64,000 nt of DNA from Molossus alvarezi. Taxonomy: Eukaryota > Chordata > Mammalia > Chiroptera > Molossidae. The stretch spans positions 90,044,327 through 90,108,326 of the forward strand of contig CM073891.1 in the NCBI GenBank assembly GCA_037176705.1, in the 5' to 3' direction. Below, piece after piece: positions 1 through 11,329 of this stretch (the stretch's first letter is position 1; the number at the start of each line of letters is the position of its first letter). The notes below the pieces were generated by a model. That model had not been told where the DNA came from, ran no database searches, and saw nothing but the letters and a program-made list of their open reading frames with translations. Both the position numbers and the translations under genes were made by a program.

Positions 1-318
1 AATTGAAATCTGATTTTTTACAACTTGTCAATTGTGGAATGCTTCTCAATAGCTGTGTGGCTGTTTCCCTGTCTCCTTATCTCAAATGGATAGACTAGAT
101 AGATGGAGAATACTGGAAAGAAATGCACTCTACCAACAAAAAAAATATTATTGTTCAGTTTTCTACTCTCACTGATCCTCAAACCTGGTCTTTTTAAAAT
201 CTCTTTGTTTCATCATAAAAATAGAAAGAAAACCCAGGAACTGGAAAAATAAGTAAGGAAACAGCACAGGGTAAAGAGAAGAGTAAAAATGAACAAGGTG
301 TTAGAAATAGTCACAAAA
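1..318. other. unassigned sequence
   Basis: AT-rich DNA before the first SINE. I see no coding signal, structural RNA or recognisable repeat. The last 14 bases are the left target duplication of the SINE that follows. Confidence 0.5.
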
Positions 319-524
319 GCCTGGCCGATGTGGCTCAGTGGTTGAGCATCGTCTTATGCACCAGGATGTCGCCAGTTCAATTCCCAGTCAGAGCACATGC
401 CCAGGTTGTGAGCCAAATCCCCAGTGGGGGCATGCAGGAGGTAGCCAATCAATGTTCTCTCTCATTGATGTTTCTATCTCTCTCTCCCTCTCCTATCTAA
501 AATCAATAAAGAAAAAAAATAAAT
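319..524 (+). mobile_element. Ves SINE, short-bodied type
   Basis: tRNA-derived head with an A-box-like tggctcagtgg and a B-box-like agttcaattcc, then a CT-rich body and an A-rich tail. It is flanked by a perfect 14-bp TSD (aaatagtcacaaaa at 305-318 and 525-538), so it is a complete retrotransposed copy. It belongs to the shorter type whose body contains a cccagtgggggcatgcagg-like box and which lacks the tcctcgggtgagga end of the longer type. Confidence 0.93.
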
Positions 525-538
525 AAATAGTCACAAAA

Positions 539-1573
539 CAACGATGTTGTACAGGGAATGTCACTGGAACTATGGACGTAGCCTAGGCAAGTTTAAAAAG
601 TTTTTATCTAGGAAATTTTTAAAATTTTCCTCTCCAAAATGAGGAAAATTTAGTGCAATTAACTTTATTCAATTACTTACATAAACAACAATTAAATTAC
701 AGGCTTGTTTTACTGATCAGTATCTACCAATTGGGGAAGGACTAAGGCCACCTTGATGTCTATGTAACTATTAAAAAGACAGAATTACTGATGATTCAGT
801 GTTAAGCAATAAGAAAATAGGATTCCATTAGTAAAGTGAAATTTACACCAATGTATTAGGAGTATACTTATTACCACTGTGGAACCTCTGAAGACAAATA
901 TATTCAGCTGTGGTTGCCTTCACTGGCTCTAGAGTCAGACAGATTTTGATTGGAAATGTTGGGCAAGACAAGGGTCTCATGATCTGGGCTATTCTTACTA
1001 AATGCTACTCCTGCTAAATGTTAAAATTTGGCACAGTATTTTTTAGACCAGCTATCAACAGGATGAACTTGACAGGAACCCAACCTGATAAGTGTAGCTG
1101 ACTGCAACTCATAAAAATTTAATTTTAGTTTCTGTTTAACTTATGCCCATAGGTTTCTGGGGTGAGGCATACTCTCCTTTGCTATAAAGTATCATTTCCA
1201 TGAAAACTGAAACACAGTTCTAAGATCTCTTCCATCTTAAAGATAATAAGACGCCAACCTCATGCTGATGACTCATGGTGAGCATTTGATATGAAAGGGA
1301 AGGGGTATCATATTCTGTCAAGCTGACATGACTGGTTGTATAGCTGGGAGGGACTCTGGGGCATTCATCAAATGACACATAAAAGAAGACCCACTGCTAC
1401 TTCAGTTCTCATGGGCTGATAATGTAGAAATAAAATGGAATAAGCATTGCTGAGAGAGTCCCTTTTAAAGAAAGAGTCCGGAAACTATTAGGAAAGTAGG
1501 GCCAGCGCACATCTTGTGCCTCAGTTCTCAGAACTGCTATTAAGTTGCTAAATCTATTGCTAAACTCAGCTCA
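539..1573. other. unassigned unique sequence
   Basis: About 1 kb of AT-rich sequence with no repeat I can name and no coding pattern. Reading frames are short and interrupted on both strands. Confidence 0.4.
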
Positions 1574-1577
1574 AGGC

Positions 1578-1850
1578 TGAATCATAAACATCCTGGAACA
1601 AAAACTGCTGTATGGACACCCCGGACTTTACCTCCTCCTTGTGATTTTCATCTCCCTTGTTAGCATATTGAAACTAACCAATTCCTATTAACCTAGTCAG
1701 CAATCCTTCACTTCCATGAGAATTACATTTTGTTTTCTCCAGAGCACAGTTTGAGTTGCTACCTGAATCTGCCTTTCCTGATTGCAATTCTTTGCTAAAA
1801 TAAATGCCTTATGATCTTTATAAAAGCCTGAACCTTTCCTCTGGTTAACA
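1578..1850 (+). mobile_element. probable solo LTR of an endogenous retrovirus (ERV1-like)
   Basis: A 273-bp segment begins TGAATC, ends GTTAACA, and is bounded by a 4-bp direct repeat aggc (1574-1577 and 1851-1854). The TG...CA ends and 4-bp duplication are typical of gammaretrovirus-like (ERV1) insertions. A polyadenylation signal AATAAA lies at 1799-1804. No retroviral gene adjoins it, so if real it is a recombined solo LTR. The ends and duplication could arise by chance, and the family is not named. Confidence 0.5.
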
Positions 1851-1854
1851 AGGC

Positions 1855-2125
1855 TCCTCCCCGGTGATTAGAATCACTGCAGTTTTCTACCTTAAAGACA
1901 TTGCGTAGCATGTTATCAGTTGAGGAAATGCTACGATGTTATCTCTTCTGTGGTTTGACCTATTTAAAGCATTATCATGAAGAGAGTTGCCTGAGTCATT
2001 GATAAATGATTATCAACCACACTTTATGTAACTTTTCAAAATAGAGGATAAATCTTCAAAACTACAAAATATAGAAAAGACCAAAGAAAACCACTGTTAA
2101 AGCATAAACTAAAAGTTCTGACAAA
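1855..2125. other. unassigned sequence
   Basis: Short unique interval between the putative LTR and a MIR. Nothing recognisable. Confidence 0.35.
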
Positions 2126-2320
2126 ACCCAGGCTCAAATCCAGCTTCCACAGCATCCATGTATATGGCCTTTATTGAGTCACATGCCTTTGAGCATCATT
2201 TTCCTCAAACATAAAAGTAAGAATGATAGAACATAGATGATTGTCTTATTTTTGTAATAAAGTTAAATAAGATAATTTAGGTAAAGCAGCTGACAGATGC
2301 CTGGAACAGAAGCAAGCTCT
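2126..2320 (+). repeat. MIR SINE fossil
   Basis: Diverged MIR core in sense orientation: caggctcaaatccagc matches the B-box region, ttttcctcaaac-ataaaa the conserved core, and agttaaataagataattta followed by gatgcctggaac the 3' part. It has many substitutions and small indels, as expected of an ancient mammalian copy. Confidence 0.6.
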
Positions 2321-3007
2321 TGTGAGTGAATCCCTTCTTTTCCCCTTTGAATATTACATTGAAAAACCACTAAGGTTTCTCATCCTTGATGCCACATTTT
2401 GACTTGAATGGAATTAAGATAAGAGTTAAATTCAATCTATACAAACAACTCAATAACCAGTAGGAAAATGAAAAAAAAAATCAGTCAATAATTTATATTT
2501 TGTTGGATTTATTGTTTTCATAAAGTAAAATTGACTTTTTGTTTTGCTTAAATCTTTATTTGTTCTGTTACTGTGTGTTTAGAAGCATAAGGTTCTCCAG
2601 TGTGGTAACCTGAAAGTTATAATAAATTGATTTGCATCCATGTTAAAGTAAGCCTCTACAGAAATTGTATACCCTTCAAAGGCCCATATTCTCTGGGGAA
2701 AAAAAATTCTGCTTTTATTGTACACAACAGTTAAAATAATATTCTTTGAATTTAATTGGCATTTGATTAAATGATTGACTATGCATATAGAGTAGCCAAG
2801 AAATGAATCATATTATTGTACTAGTAAAACACCCCCTCATTAATGTTACTTGAGTTTTAACAAATGAGTTGATTAGAGGAAAAGAAAAGAGGAACACAGT
2901 TCATTAAATGCCAGGCCCATGGTTTCCCTATAGACTTCAAGTACTCTTATCACAGAACCTTGAACAAAAATCAATAACTGCATTTCTTAGCAAGAATATA
3001 CTTTCTG
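2321..3007. other. unassigned sequence
   Basis: AT-rich interval, especially 2400-2900, with no coding signal and no recognised repeat. Confidence 0.4.
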
Positions 3008-3252
3008 GTCCTGGTCGGTTTGGTTCATCGGTTAGAGCGTTGGCCCTCAGACCAATGAGTCTCGGGTTCGATTCTGGTCAACACATGTACCTTGGCTGCA
3101 GTTCTTCCCCTGCCCTGGCTGGGTTGTACAGGAGGCAACCAGCCAATGTGGCTCTATCACATCGATGTTTCTCTCTGTCTCTCTCTCTCGCTCTCCCTCC
3201 CTCCCACTCTATCTGATGATAAATAGAAAAATATCCTTGGGTGAAGAATAAA
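3008..3252 (+). mobile_element. Ves SINE, long type
   Basis: The head reads ctggtcggtttggttcatcg, then comes a B-box-like ggttcgattct, a CT-rich body, and a degraded terminal box (atccttgggtgaag) before an A-rich tail. No convincing flanking duplication is visible, and the substitutions suggest an older copy. Confidence 0.88.
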
Positions 3253-3879
3253 AAATATATATATGTATAATTTCCAGTTAATGAATCATGCACTGATATC
3301 ATTTTTTATTTATTTATTTACTTGTTTTCCTATTCAAAGAGTTTATATTCATTTTTTTCTGAAAATTATGAAAGATAATCAAAGTGTCCTGGGTTTATAT
3401 GTTGAAGAAGCAGACATAAATTATACGCAATCATGGCCGAAGTTTGTCTTAACTGGTTTAATTTCTTGTTTTCACTGCAATAAAGTAAGGACCTGTGCTG
3501 AGACTAACCAAGAGATATTGCACTAGAGTAGAGGTTTGGACATGAGCCAGGATGTGGTCATGGTAGAATCCAGCTAGGTATAGTGGTCTTCAGAGCCAGC
3601 GGAGTTGTGAAAGAGAAGGCCATCATGCATGCTAGATGGAGTAACAAGTCTTCAAGGAGGGTTGGAGGTGGGCATTCAGATTAGAACCCTATGTCTGAGA
3701 CCCAAAGTTGTCATTTAATGGTTGCCAGAGACTCATAAAGGAGTGCTCAGAATGAACAACAGTGGAAGGAGCAGAGAGGAGAAGGGAGGAGTAGTCCCAC
3801 AGAATTTTCAAAACAACCCAACCAAAAACAATTGACTGTGCCTGCTATTTTCACTGGTAAATCTGTAAAAATTTGGAGG
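3253..3879. other. unassigned sequence
   Basis: Unique-looking sequence. A purine-rich stretch lies at 3740-3800. No repeat or gene recognised. Confidence 0.4.
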
Positions 3880-4130
3880 CTCACATGATCTCACTTAATT
3901 GTGTAATCTAATGAACAAAATAAACTGACAAACAAAGAGCCAGAGACATGGAAGTAGGGAACAGACTGACAAACTTCAGAGGGAAAAGTGGGAGAGAGAT
4001 GGGAGAAATAAACCGAAGAATTATATTCGTATATACATAACCATTATAGTGCCCTGAAGGCAGGGGTGGAGGGTGGGGGAAAAAATGAGGGACATCTGTA
4101 ATATTTTCAATAAAGATAATTTTTTAAAAC
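3880..4130 (+). mobile_element. L1 3' end (ORF2 terminus plus 3' UTR), 5'-truncated
   Basis: catgatctcactta followed by a-tctaatgaacaaaata corresponds to the end of L1 ORF2, seen better preserved near 25360 and 32320. After it come agagacatggaagtaggga, a purine-rich 3' UTR tract, acatctgtaatat and caataaagat before a T/A-rich tail. The caataaagat ending resembles the HAL1 copies more than the two larger L1s in this window. Confidence 0.8.
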
Positions 4131-4565
4131 AGGGGTGGGGGCTCAGAACAATGGTTGAACAAAGGGGGTGAGGAGTTCTTCCCTTCTCCACGGAGGACTA
4201 GGAGGCCTCAGTGCAAGGAGAGGCCCAGCCTGGGAGGCTGCAGCTGGGTGGTTGCCCCTGGCAGCAGACAAGCTGCAGCTGTGGGCAGCAGAGGTCAGTC
4301 CACCAGCTTTACAAGTAGAGGAGACCTTGGCAGAGTCAAAAAGAACTTTTTTTATCAGCTCACATGAATTTCCCTCAGATTCCCAGTTTGGTGGCCAACT
4401 TCTGAGGGAGGCTGGAAGACCCATGATATTATAATAACAGTGATCCTCTTTGAACTCAGAATGGTATAACCTTAATTAATGCTTGCTTTTCTGTACTCAG
4501 AGTAAAGGCATCACAGTGGGAATTTCAGTGTCTGTGGAGTCAACATAGTTGGGGTTCCACACCAT
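4131..4565. other. unassigned, locally GC-rich sequence
   Basis: 4190-4320 is richer in G+C than its surroundings and has two copies of gctgcagctg about 40 bp apart. Overlapping ORFs of 70-93 codons exist on both strands but resemble nothing I know. The family is unassigned. Confidence 0.35.
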
Positions 4566-4567
4566 CC

Positions 4568-4784
4568 CACTTACTATATGCCAGCCACCACTCCAGTGCT
4601 TAGTGATTACTCATTTAATTCCCACAACGAGCCCGTTACTCTCTCAATCTTACACACGAGGAAACAGAAGCACTGCGAGGTTAAGTAACTTGCCCAGGTG
4701 ACACAGCTTGAAAGTGGTCACTCTGGGACTTAAAGCAGAGAGACTGGCTCCAGGGTCTGTCCTCTTACCAGCAAGTGACATTCA
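4568..4784 (-). repeat. MIR SINE fossil
   Basis: Well-preserved MIR in antisense: actatatgccagccaccact, actcatttaattcccacaac, acgaggaaacagaagca, gaggttaagtaacttgccc and gacacagcttgaaagtgg appear in the expected antisense order. It ends in the antisense head ggctccagggtctgtcctct. Confidence 0.85.
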
Positions 4785-4835
4785 TCATGCTTGGCACAGA
4801 GAAGGTGCCCGTTAAATGTCTGCTAATTCAAATCA
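4785..4835 (+). repeat. L2/MIR-type 3' end fragment
   Basis: tgcttggcacagagaaggtg followed by cccgttaaatgtctgctaa matches the shared 3' terminus of L2 and MIR (cctggcacatagtaggtgct with a caataaatgtttgttg end). It is only about 50 bp, so L2 and MIR cannot be told apart. Confidence 0.5.
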
Positions 4836-5400
4836 TTTTACTAAGGGATTAAAAATGCACTGAGTTTATAATTTTGAATTTAACAGACTGGCTATAGTTA
4901 AAAGCAAACAGAAAACTGCTTACACGTATACCAAAATGAAATAAAATCTGGACCGACTGGTTCACTTACCTTGGTGTGGAGGATGATGGGCAGGGGCAGT
5001 AAAATCAATGGAGTGAAAACTATGAGGAGCAACCGGCGATAAACAAAAATATAACTGAGGACTTTCATTGTGCTGAGCGGGTGCCTTTGATAGTGTTCTC
5101 AAAATGAGGTTGAAGTTAAATAGCCAGCCTGGATTAATATTTCTCCAGCTCATCATCCTCACTTTCTGCCCTAGACTGACCAACATGAGTTAAAATTAAA
5201 TCTCAATCTTTATTGTTTTACTGTCACAATTAACATGAAATGATAAGCCCAGGAAATCAAAGACCATTTGCTAGTATGGCTTTTGAAAAGTAAAACTATT
5301 TTTTTTCCCTATTTTCTGTGTTTACATTAACTGGAATATAGACTAGCCAAGTCTAGGAAAAGGCCAAATAGAAGGGTTGTTTGATTTTGCCCACAATGAG
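4836..5400. other. unassigned sequence
   Basis: Unique sequence with short ORFs only. No repeat recognised. Confidence 0.35.
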
Positions 5401-5417
5401 GCTCCCCCACCCCTTTC

Positions 5418-5671
5418 TCTCTCTCTTTTTTTTTATCCTCACCCGAGGACATTTTTGCATTTATCTTCAGATAGAGCAGGAGGAAGAGAGGTGGTAAGAG
5501 AGAGAGAGAGAAACATCAATGTGATAGAGACACATTGAGTGGTTGCCACCCACACAACCCCAACCGGGGCCAGGGACAAACTGCAACCAAGGTACATGCC
5601 CTTAGAAGAACGAACCCGGGACACTCTGGTACGCAGGCCTATGCTCTAACTGCTGAGCCAAACCAGCCAGG
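5418..5671 (-). mobile_element. Ves SINE, long type
   Basis: Complete antisense copy: T-tract, tatcctcacccgaggacatt, GA-rich body, and a head ending gagccaaaccagccagggc. The TSD is 17 bp with one mismatch: gctcccccacccctttc at 5401-5417 and gctcctccacccctttc at 5672-5688. Confidence 0.93.
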
Positions 5672-5688
5672 GCTCCTCCACCCCTTTC

Positions 5689-6394
5689 AATATCCCCTGA
5701 CTTCTGGGCTCTCTAACTGGAGCACCTACCACACTTAGGTAGTGTCCTGAGCAAGTCTTGACTGGGTGCCTCCCGTACTCTTTTTAAGGAAGCACATTTT
5801 TAATGTGTGAATTAAACCAGCAATTCCAATAGGAGGAATTTCAGTGAAAAACATATATAGTGAAAAGGAAAGCTTTGGTACAGGGTTTTTCTGGACTTCT
5901 CAGATAATGTACTGAGGCAACCTTCTACACAGCTCACATGAACTTTGATACACAGAACTCCTGACCTCTCTCATTCTGGAATCCTTGGCTCTCACTCAAA
6001 AGACAATTAGCGCTTCTTCCGAAACTGAGTGACACTTTTCTCCTGATACCACAGTCAATTGCACAATTGTTTCTTCACTGTTTGAAAGCAAAGTATTGTG
6101 CATATCCTGGACACTGTTGCCTTTTTTGATAAGAAACCAGAAGTTATTATAAAACCCGATCTAATTACCCCACTCAAGACTTTTTCAGGATTAAGCTGAT
6201 ATTATTGTGTTGATACTGACTAAATAATCACCAGGGAATCTGCACAGAGAGAGGTCATGAGGGTCATCCAAGGGTGTGTGTGTATGTGTGTGTGTGTGTG
6301 TATGCACATGTGTGTATGTGTGAAGATATGGAAGATGTTTTTTGAAACTCCTCAGGGCTAGGGACTCTGGTTTTTTTCTCATTGTGTGATAAAT
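5689..6394. other. unassigned sequence with a (TG)n microsatellite
   Basis: No gene or interspersed repeat recognised outside the microsatellite at 6271-6322. Confidence 0.35.
6271..6322 (+). repeat. (TG)n microsatellite
   Basis: Interrupted gt dinucleotide tract with tat and cac interruptions. Repetitive codons here make a His/Thr-rich ORF on the other strand that is not a gene. Confidence 0.9.
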
Positions 6395-6480
6395 AAATCA
6401 TCCAATAAATCCCAAATAAGCAACAACTATGCACCCAGCCCTAGGTATAAACAAAACACATTTCCTTCTGTAATTTATAG
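6395..6480 (-). repeat. L2 3' end fragment (tentative)
   Basis: ccaataaatcccaaataagc, then aactatgcacccagccctag and gtataaacaaaac, resembles antisense L2 (tatttattgagcacctactatgtgccag, then ctaggtac...aacaaaac). Divergence is high. Confidence 0.4.
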
Positions 6481-6619
6481 CCCATTTCTTTTGGCAGGAA
6501 TGACTTCACTTTGATCTAATCTGTGGTTAGCACTTAGACCTTACTTCTAATTCCACACTAATGTAACTTTGCTTTCTTTTTCCGTCAAGGAAATGATTCT
6601 TTCACCAACACTCACTGTA

Positions 6620-6676
6620 TTTTTTGCTTGTTTGTTTTTGTTAATCCTCACCCAAAGATATACTCATTTTAGAAAG

Positions 6677-6715
<39 letters not shown>

Positions 6716-6867
6716 ATCGATGTGAGAGAGAACACTGATTGGTTGCCTTCCATACGTGCCCCGACTGGGGAGGGAACCCACCACCCATGTGCTCTGACTG
6801 GTAATCAAACTCACAACCCTATGGTGTATGGACAACATTCCAACCATCTGAGCCACACTGGCCAGGG
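6620..6867 (-). mobile_element. Ves SINE, long type
   Basis: Antisense copy with a long GA microsatellite in its body and a head ending tgagccacactggccaggg. A perfect 15-bp TSD, ccaacactcactgta, lies at 6605-6619 and 6868-6882. The terminal hairpin is degraded (aatcctcacccaaagata). Confidence 0.93.
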
Positions 6868-6882
6868 CCAACACTCACTGTA

Positions 6883-7890
6883 GTTTTAATGTAAATGAAA
6901 AAGCATTTTTTCTCTACAAGTCTAAATTTCTAAAGATATATTACATATAATGATTCAGGAAACTATGAATTATAAACAGAAAACATCTCCAAAACAGAAA
7001 GAGAGGGTAATTATAAGTAATAATAGTAATGAATAGTGAGCAACAATAAAAAGGCAGCAATAATAAATAGTATTTAAAATCACATTAAAGAAACTGAAAT
7101 ACTTAAAGCAGTTTCAATACTTCTTTTTTTTTATATAACAGTTCACTGCTTTTTTAAAAAAATATTGTTTGAAGAAAACATTTCTATTCTCAGATTTCCC
7201 TTAGTCATTTGGTGAGAACATGTAAGCCTCATTTTCTCATCTGAGAGGATTTGACTTTGTGACATGACACCAAACATAAAAAGACATTTATTTGTGTGAC
7301 ATTTAATGAAAATGAGGAACTTAAACTGCAGGGAATAATAGTATTCAAACCAGAGAGAGGCTAAAGGAAAAGCACTTGCCCTAGTTTACCTATTCTGACG
7401 CCCACTTCTCACCAGATGGCAGCTTGCAGTACCCTCACATTATGGCCTGTGGTTCTAGCCAGCTCAATTCTCTGTGGGTGCCTTTTATTACAGAATTGTT
7501 CCAACTTTTCTTTCTATCCCACCAATCTCCTGTTCCTCAGCACTTTTCTCGCCACTGTCACAGAGACAAAAGATCTGAAAATAATTCACACTGAACATGA
7601 GTGACTAACATGAGCTGCATACCTCTGCAAGAGTCACCAGGGAATGAAACTCTTATAGGAGACATTGGGTCTCTTGAAAACATACCTTAGGAGATCTTTA
7701 AAATCACATCACATTGTTAACCAGTTCCACAATTAAATTTCACCCTTTCTTTGTACAGAAAAACATAAATATCTCTCAATATACCACAATTGTGCAGTTT
7801 TATTTATCCAACCCAAATAAATCACACCATTTGAAATCATAGATGAAACCTCTTAAAACCTCTTCCTTACAAATATAAATATATTATAAC
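6883..7890. other. unassigned sequence
   Basis: About 1 kb of AT-rich DNA. A 62-codon ORF at 7416-7604 (+) shows no recognisable domain. No repeat recognised. Confidence 0.4.
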
Positions 7891-7892
7891 AC

Positions 7893-8345
7893 TGTCCATT
7901 CACTTACAGATATCTACTATGTGCCAGGGACTTTATATTTACCACCTCAAGTAATCTTCAAAACCCAATACAAAGTGTATATGTATATGTTATTATTTCT
8001 ATTGTACAGATTTGAAAACTAAAATTTAAAATGGCCAAAGTAGCCCAGCCGGTGTGGCTCAGGGGTTGAGCGTCGACTCATGCACTAAGAGATCACCAGC
8101 TCGATTCCCAGTCAGGGCACATGCCCAGGTTGTGGGCCCAGTCCCCCGTGGGGCGCATGCAGGAGGCAGCCAATTGATTATTCTCTCTCATATCAATGTT
8201 TCTCTTTCTCCCGCTCCCTTCTTCTCTCTCTAAAAATAAATAAAAATATATTTTAAAATAATAAAATGTCCAAGTAAAATGTCCAAGGTATAAGTGGTAT
8301 AACAATAACTCAAATCCAGTTCTTTCTGGATCCTAAGGCGTGTGT
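7893..8345 (-). repeat. MIR SINE fossil split by a Ves
   Basis: The left half (7893-8040) has tatctactatgtgccaggga, caagtaatcttcaaaaccc and tattgtacagatttgaaaac. The right half (8277-8345) continues with gtccaaggtataagtggtat and aactcaaatccagttctttc. The two halves join into one antisense MIR when the Ves and its duplication are removed, so the Ves is the later event. Confidence 0.75.
8043..8262 (+). mobile_element. Ves SINE, short-bodied type, inside a MIR
   Basis: Head cagccggtgtggctcagggg, B box agctcgattcccagtc, body box ccccgtggggcgcatgcagg and an A-rich tail. The TSD is imperfect: aaaatggccaaagta at 8028-8042 and aaaatgtccaagta at 8263-8276. Confidence 0.9.
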
Positions 8346-8882
8346 CTACCATATGACTATTCATTTGACGCTAAACACTAAATCATCACTTTTAGAGTTT
8401 GTGATACACAGACACTGGATTTGGTTACCTTAGGGGTTGTAGCTCTAGAACTTGCTTTTTTAATGTCCATTGAACCATAAAATTAGACATAGTTTATGTG
8501 AAACTCAAGTTCAAGCACAAAGAGAGTCTTTTTTTTAAAAATCTTTATTGTTGAATGTATTACAGATGTTCCTCATTTTCTCCCCATTGATGCCCTCCTC
8601 CCCATTCCTGACCCCTCCTGCCTTTTTCCACACTATTGTCTGTGTCCATTGGTAATGCATATAAGTTTCTTGGTTTATTTCTTCCCACCCCCCAACCCCC
8701 TTCTCTTTAAGGTTTGTCAGTCTAGCAACCAATTTGTTCTACTTAATCCCTTCACCATTTTCACCCATTCCCCCAACCCCCCTCCCATCTGGCAACCAAC
8801 AAAATGTTCTCTGTATCTATGAGAATGTTTCTGTCCGGCCTGTTCATTTCGTTTGTAGATTCTATTGTCAATAAATATGTAT

Positions 8883-9825
8883 TCATTGCCATTTTGTTTG
8901 TTTGTATATTTTATCCTTTTCTTCAAAAAGACCCTTCAAAATTTCATATAATAACAGTTTGGTGGTAATGAACTCCTTTAACTTTCTCTTGTCTGGGAAA
9001 GTCTTTATATGGCCATCGATTCTAAATGATAGCTTTGCAGGATAGAGTAATCTTGGTTGTAGGTTCTTGCTTTTCATCACTCTGAATATTTCTTGCCACT
9101 CCCTTCTGGTCTGCAAAGTTTCTTTTGAGAAATCAGCTGACAGCCTTATGGGAACTCCCTTGTGGGTGACTAGCTGCTTTTCTCTTGCTGCTTTTAAGAT
9201 TCTCTCTTTGTCTTGAACCTTTTGCATTTTGATGATGATGTGTCTTGGTGTGGGCCTCTTGGGGTTCATCTTGTTTGGGACTCTCTGTGCTTCCTGGATT
9301 TGTATGTTTGTTTTCTTCACCAAGTTAGGGAAGTTTTCTGCCATTATTGTTTCAAACAGGTTTTCGATTTCTTGTTCTCTCTCTTCTCCTTCTGGCACCC
9401 CCAAGATGCGAATGTTGGCACGCTTGAAGTTGTTCAAGAGGCTCCTTACACTATCCTCATTTTTTTGGATTCTTTTTTCTTTTTGCTGTTCTGATTGGTG
9501 TGTTTTTTGCTTCCTTATATTCCAAATCGATGATTTGTTTCTTGGCTTTACCTACTCTACTATTGAATCTGTGTAAATTATTTTTTATTTCAGTTAGTGC
9601 CTCCTTCATTTCTGACTGTGCATCCATCATTCTGACTGGTCCTTTTTTATGCTCTTGAGACCCTCACTAAGTTCACTGAGGTTCTCACTAAGTTTATTGA
9701 GCATCCTTATAAGCAGTAATTTGAACTCAGCATCTGTTAGGTTGCTTATCTCCATTTCACTTAGTTCTTTTCCTGGGGTTTTGTTCTGTTCTTTCATTTG
9801 TGACCTGTTTCTTAGTCTCCTCATT
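8883..9825 (-). pseudogene. ORF1-like gene of HAL1 copy 1, frameshifted
   Basis: The largest open segment, 184 codons at 8883-9437, encodes the RRM and C-terminal domain of an L1 ORF1 protein. Visible anchors are [55 protein letters not shown] and AKLSFRIDGHIKTFPD. The N-terminal coiled-coil part lies upstream (9627-9825) in another frame. Compared with the intact copy at 22184, a one-base expansion near 9490-9510 shifts the frame. ORF1 proteins are trimeric RNA chaperones that coat the element RNA, and this copy cannot make one. Confidence 0.8.
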
Positions 9826-10660
9826 TTGGCTGCCTCCCTGTGTTTGTTTCTGTGTATTACTTAACAGGCAGTATGGGACTAGCTGAGACCAGATGCTGCT
9901 TGTTTGAAAGGATTTAGGGAAACCTGAAGCAGGATCCAAGACAGGCCAGTCCTGTGGTGAAGCAACTGACAATAGCTTGGGTGGGCCTGAAAGTTGGGTG
10001 GGGCCGGGCCTCAGGGAATCACCAGGGCGGGGCTACCTGTAGGAGCCAGGTTGCTGGAGTCCCGATATGGCGGCTGTCTGCAGCCCCAGGGCAGGGCTCA
10101 CCAAAGGAAGAAAGGCTTCTGACATCACGTCTGTCCTGAAGAAAGCCCCCTCTCCAGCCCTCCCTCCAGTGCCAAACAGCTCAGTTCTTCCCTGTATGTC
10201 TCTGGTGCCCCTTGAGCTGTCTCCCCTCCAAGCTTAGATGGAGTGAGTCCAATAAGTCTGTGCACTGGACCTTTAAGAGGAGCTGCCTGGGGCTCCAGCC
10301 ACCTCAGCCTCCCTGAGCCTCAGTTCCCGCTGGTTTTTCCAGCCAGAAGTTATGGGGATTCTCTTCCTGGCACTGGAACCCTAAGAAGGGTGCCTGGTGT
10401 GTGACGGGGACCCCTAAGTCCTCAGGGAGGATCTTCCCAGCCAAGGTATCCTCCTGATTTTTATCTGCCACACATGGGTGTGGGACAAGCTCATCCGCCT
10501 CCACCCCTCCTACCAGTCTCAGTATGGCTGCTGCTTTAATTCTGTAGGTGTAGGATTTCCATTCAGCTCGATTACAGGCAGTTTTGAATGATGATTGTTC
10601 TGTAGTTTAGTTGTAATTTTGAAGTGGTTGTGGGAGGAGGCAATACTGCGTTTACTTATG

Positions 10661-10672
10661 CCACCATCTTGA
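10661..10672 (-). promoter_or_regulatory. YY1-like site at the HAL1 5' end
   Basis: On the minus strand this reads caagatggtgg, about ten bases from the element's first base. Mammalian L1 promoters commonly carry a YY1 site (caagatggcggc-like) at this position, where it sets the transcription start. The same motif sits at the same place in the other full-length elements here. Confidence 0.5.
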
Positions 10673-10845
10673 TTGGAAGTCCCAAGAAAGTGTCTTTCTT
10701 TATATTCTGGTATCTTCATAAAGAAGTTAGATTTTCCTAGAGACTCAAGTTGTGTGGACAATCAACATGAGGGGGATGGGCATTAGCTTTTATGTGGCCG
10801 TCTCAGGAGCTTCTCTCAGGCTTGTTTTCTAGTTGTCTCTTTCTT

Positions 10846-11092
10846 TTTTTTTTAATCCTCACCCGAGGACATTTTTCCATCTTTTTGTACAGATAGAGTG
10901 GGAGGGAGAGAGAGGAAGAGAGAGAGAGAGAAACATCGACGTGAAAGGGACACATCGAGTGGCTGCCACCCACACGACCAACCAGGGCCGGGGACAAACT
11001 GCAACCGAAGTACGTGCCCTTAGTGGGAACCGAACCCGGGTCTCTCTGGACCGCAGGCAGACGCTCTAACCGCTGTGCCAAACTGGCCAGGG
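10846..11092 (-). mobile_element. Ves SINE, long type
   Basis: Antisense copy with an intact terminal hairpin (atcctcacccgaggac) and a CpG-containing head. A perfect 17-bp TSD, ctagttgtctctttctt, lies at 10829-10845 and 11093-11109. Confidence 0.95.
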
Positions 11093-11129
11093 CTAGTTGT
11101 CTCTTTCTTAGACCACATTTAATCCTAAA

Positions 11130-11290
11130 TTTGGGCTTTTCTTCAGACCTTTCTCTTTTCCAAGAATATGTTTCTCTTCTCTTTCTTTAAATTTCACCCA
11201 TCCTTGAAGTGAGACCTTGTAGCCTCATCTCAAATCTCCTGCTTTCTATAAATTCATCCTGACAATTCCAGTCCTTACTCAAACTCCCAA
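11130..11290 (+). repeat. possible L2 fragment
   Basis: ttcacccatccttgaagtga through tcatctcaaatctcc and aaattcatcctgaca resembles the L2 3' region (cttcaagactcagctcaaatgtcacctcc...ttccctgac). Weak, because of divergence. Confidence 0.35.
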
Positions 11291-11329
11291 TACCTGACTT
11301 TCCATGCTTCTATTCAGGAGGCTCCTTGG

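Larger units (their letters stand above)
8531..10681 (-). mobile_element. HAL1 (half-L1), copy 1
   Basis: Read on the minus strand, this element starts acttccaatcaagatggtgg near 10680. It has a GC-rich 5' UTR of roughly 0.85 kb, then an ORF1-like coding region, then directly a 3' UTR with a purine-rich tract and a caataaagat end at 8540-8550. No endonuclease or reverse transcriptase region separates ORF1 from the 3' UTR. Structure and order match the copy at 21283-23499 throughout, so the lack of ORF2 is a family trait and not a private deletion. A degenerate flanking repeat (around 8517-8530 and 10683-10696) is possible but weak. Confidence 0.85.

Noticed and set aside
6661..6720. GA-rich tracts as independent microsatellite loci or CRISPR-like arrays
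   Set aside because: They are the CT/GA body of Ves SINEs. There are no regularly spaced repeats with unique spacers anywhere in the window.
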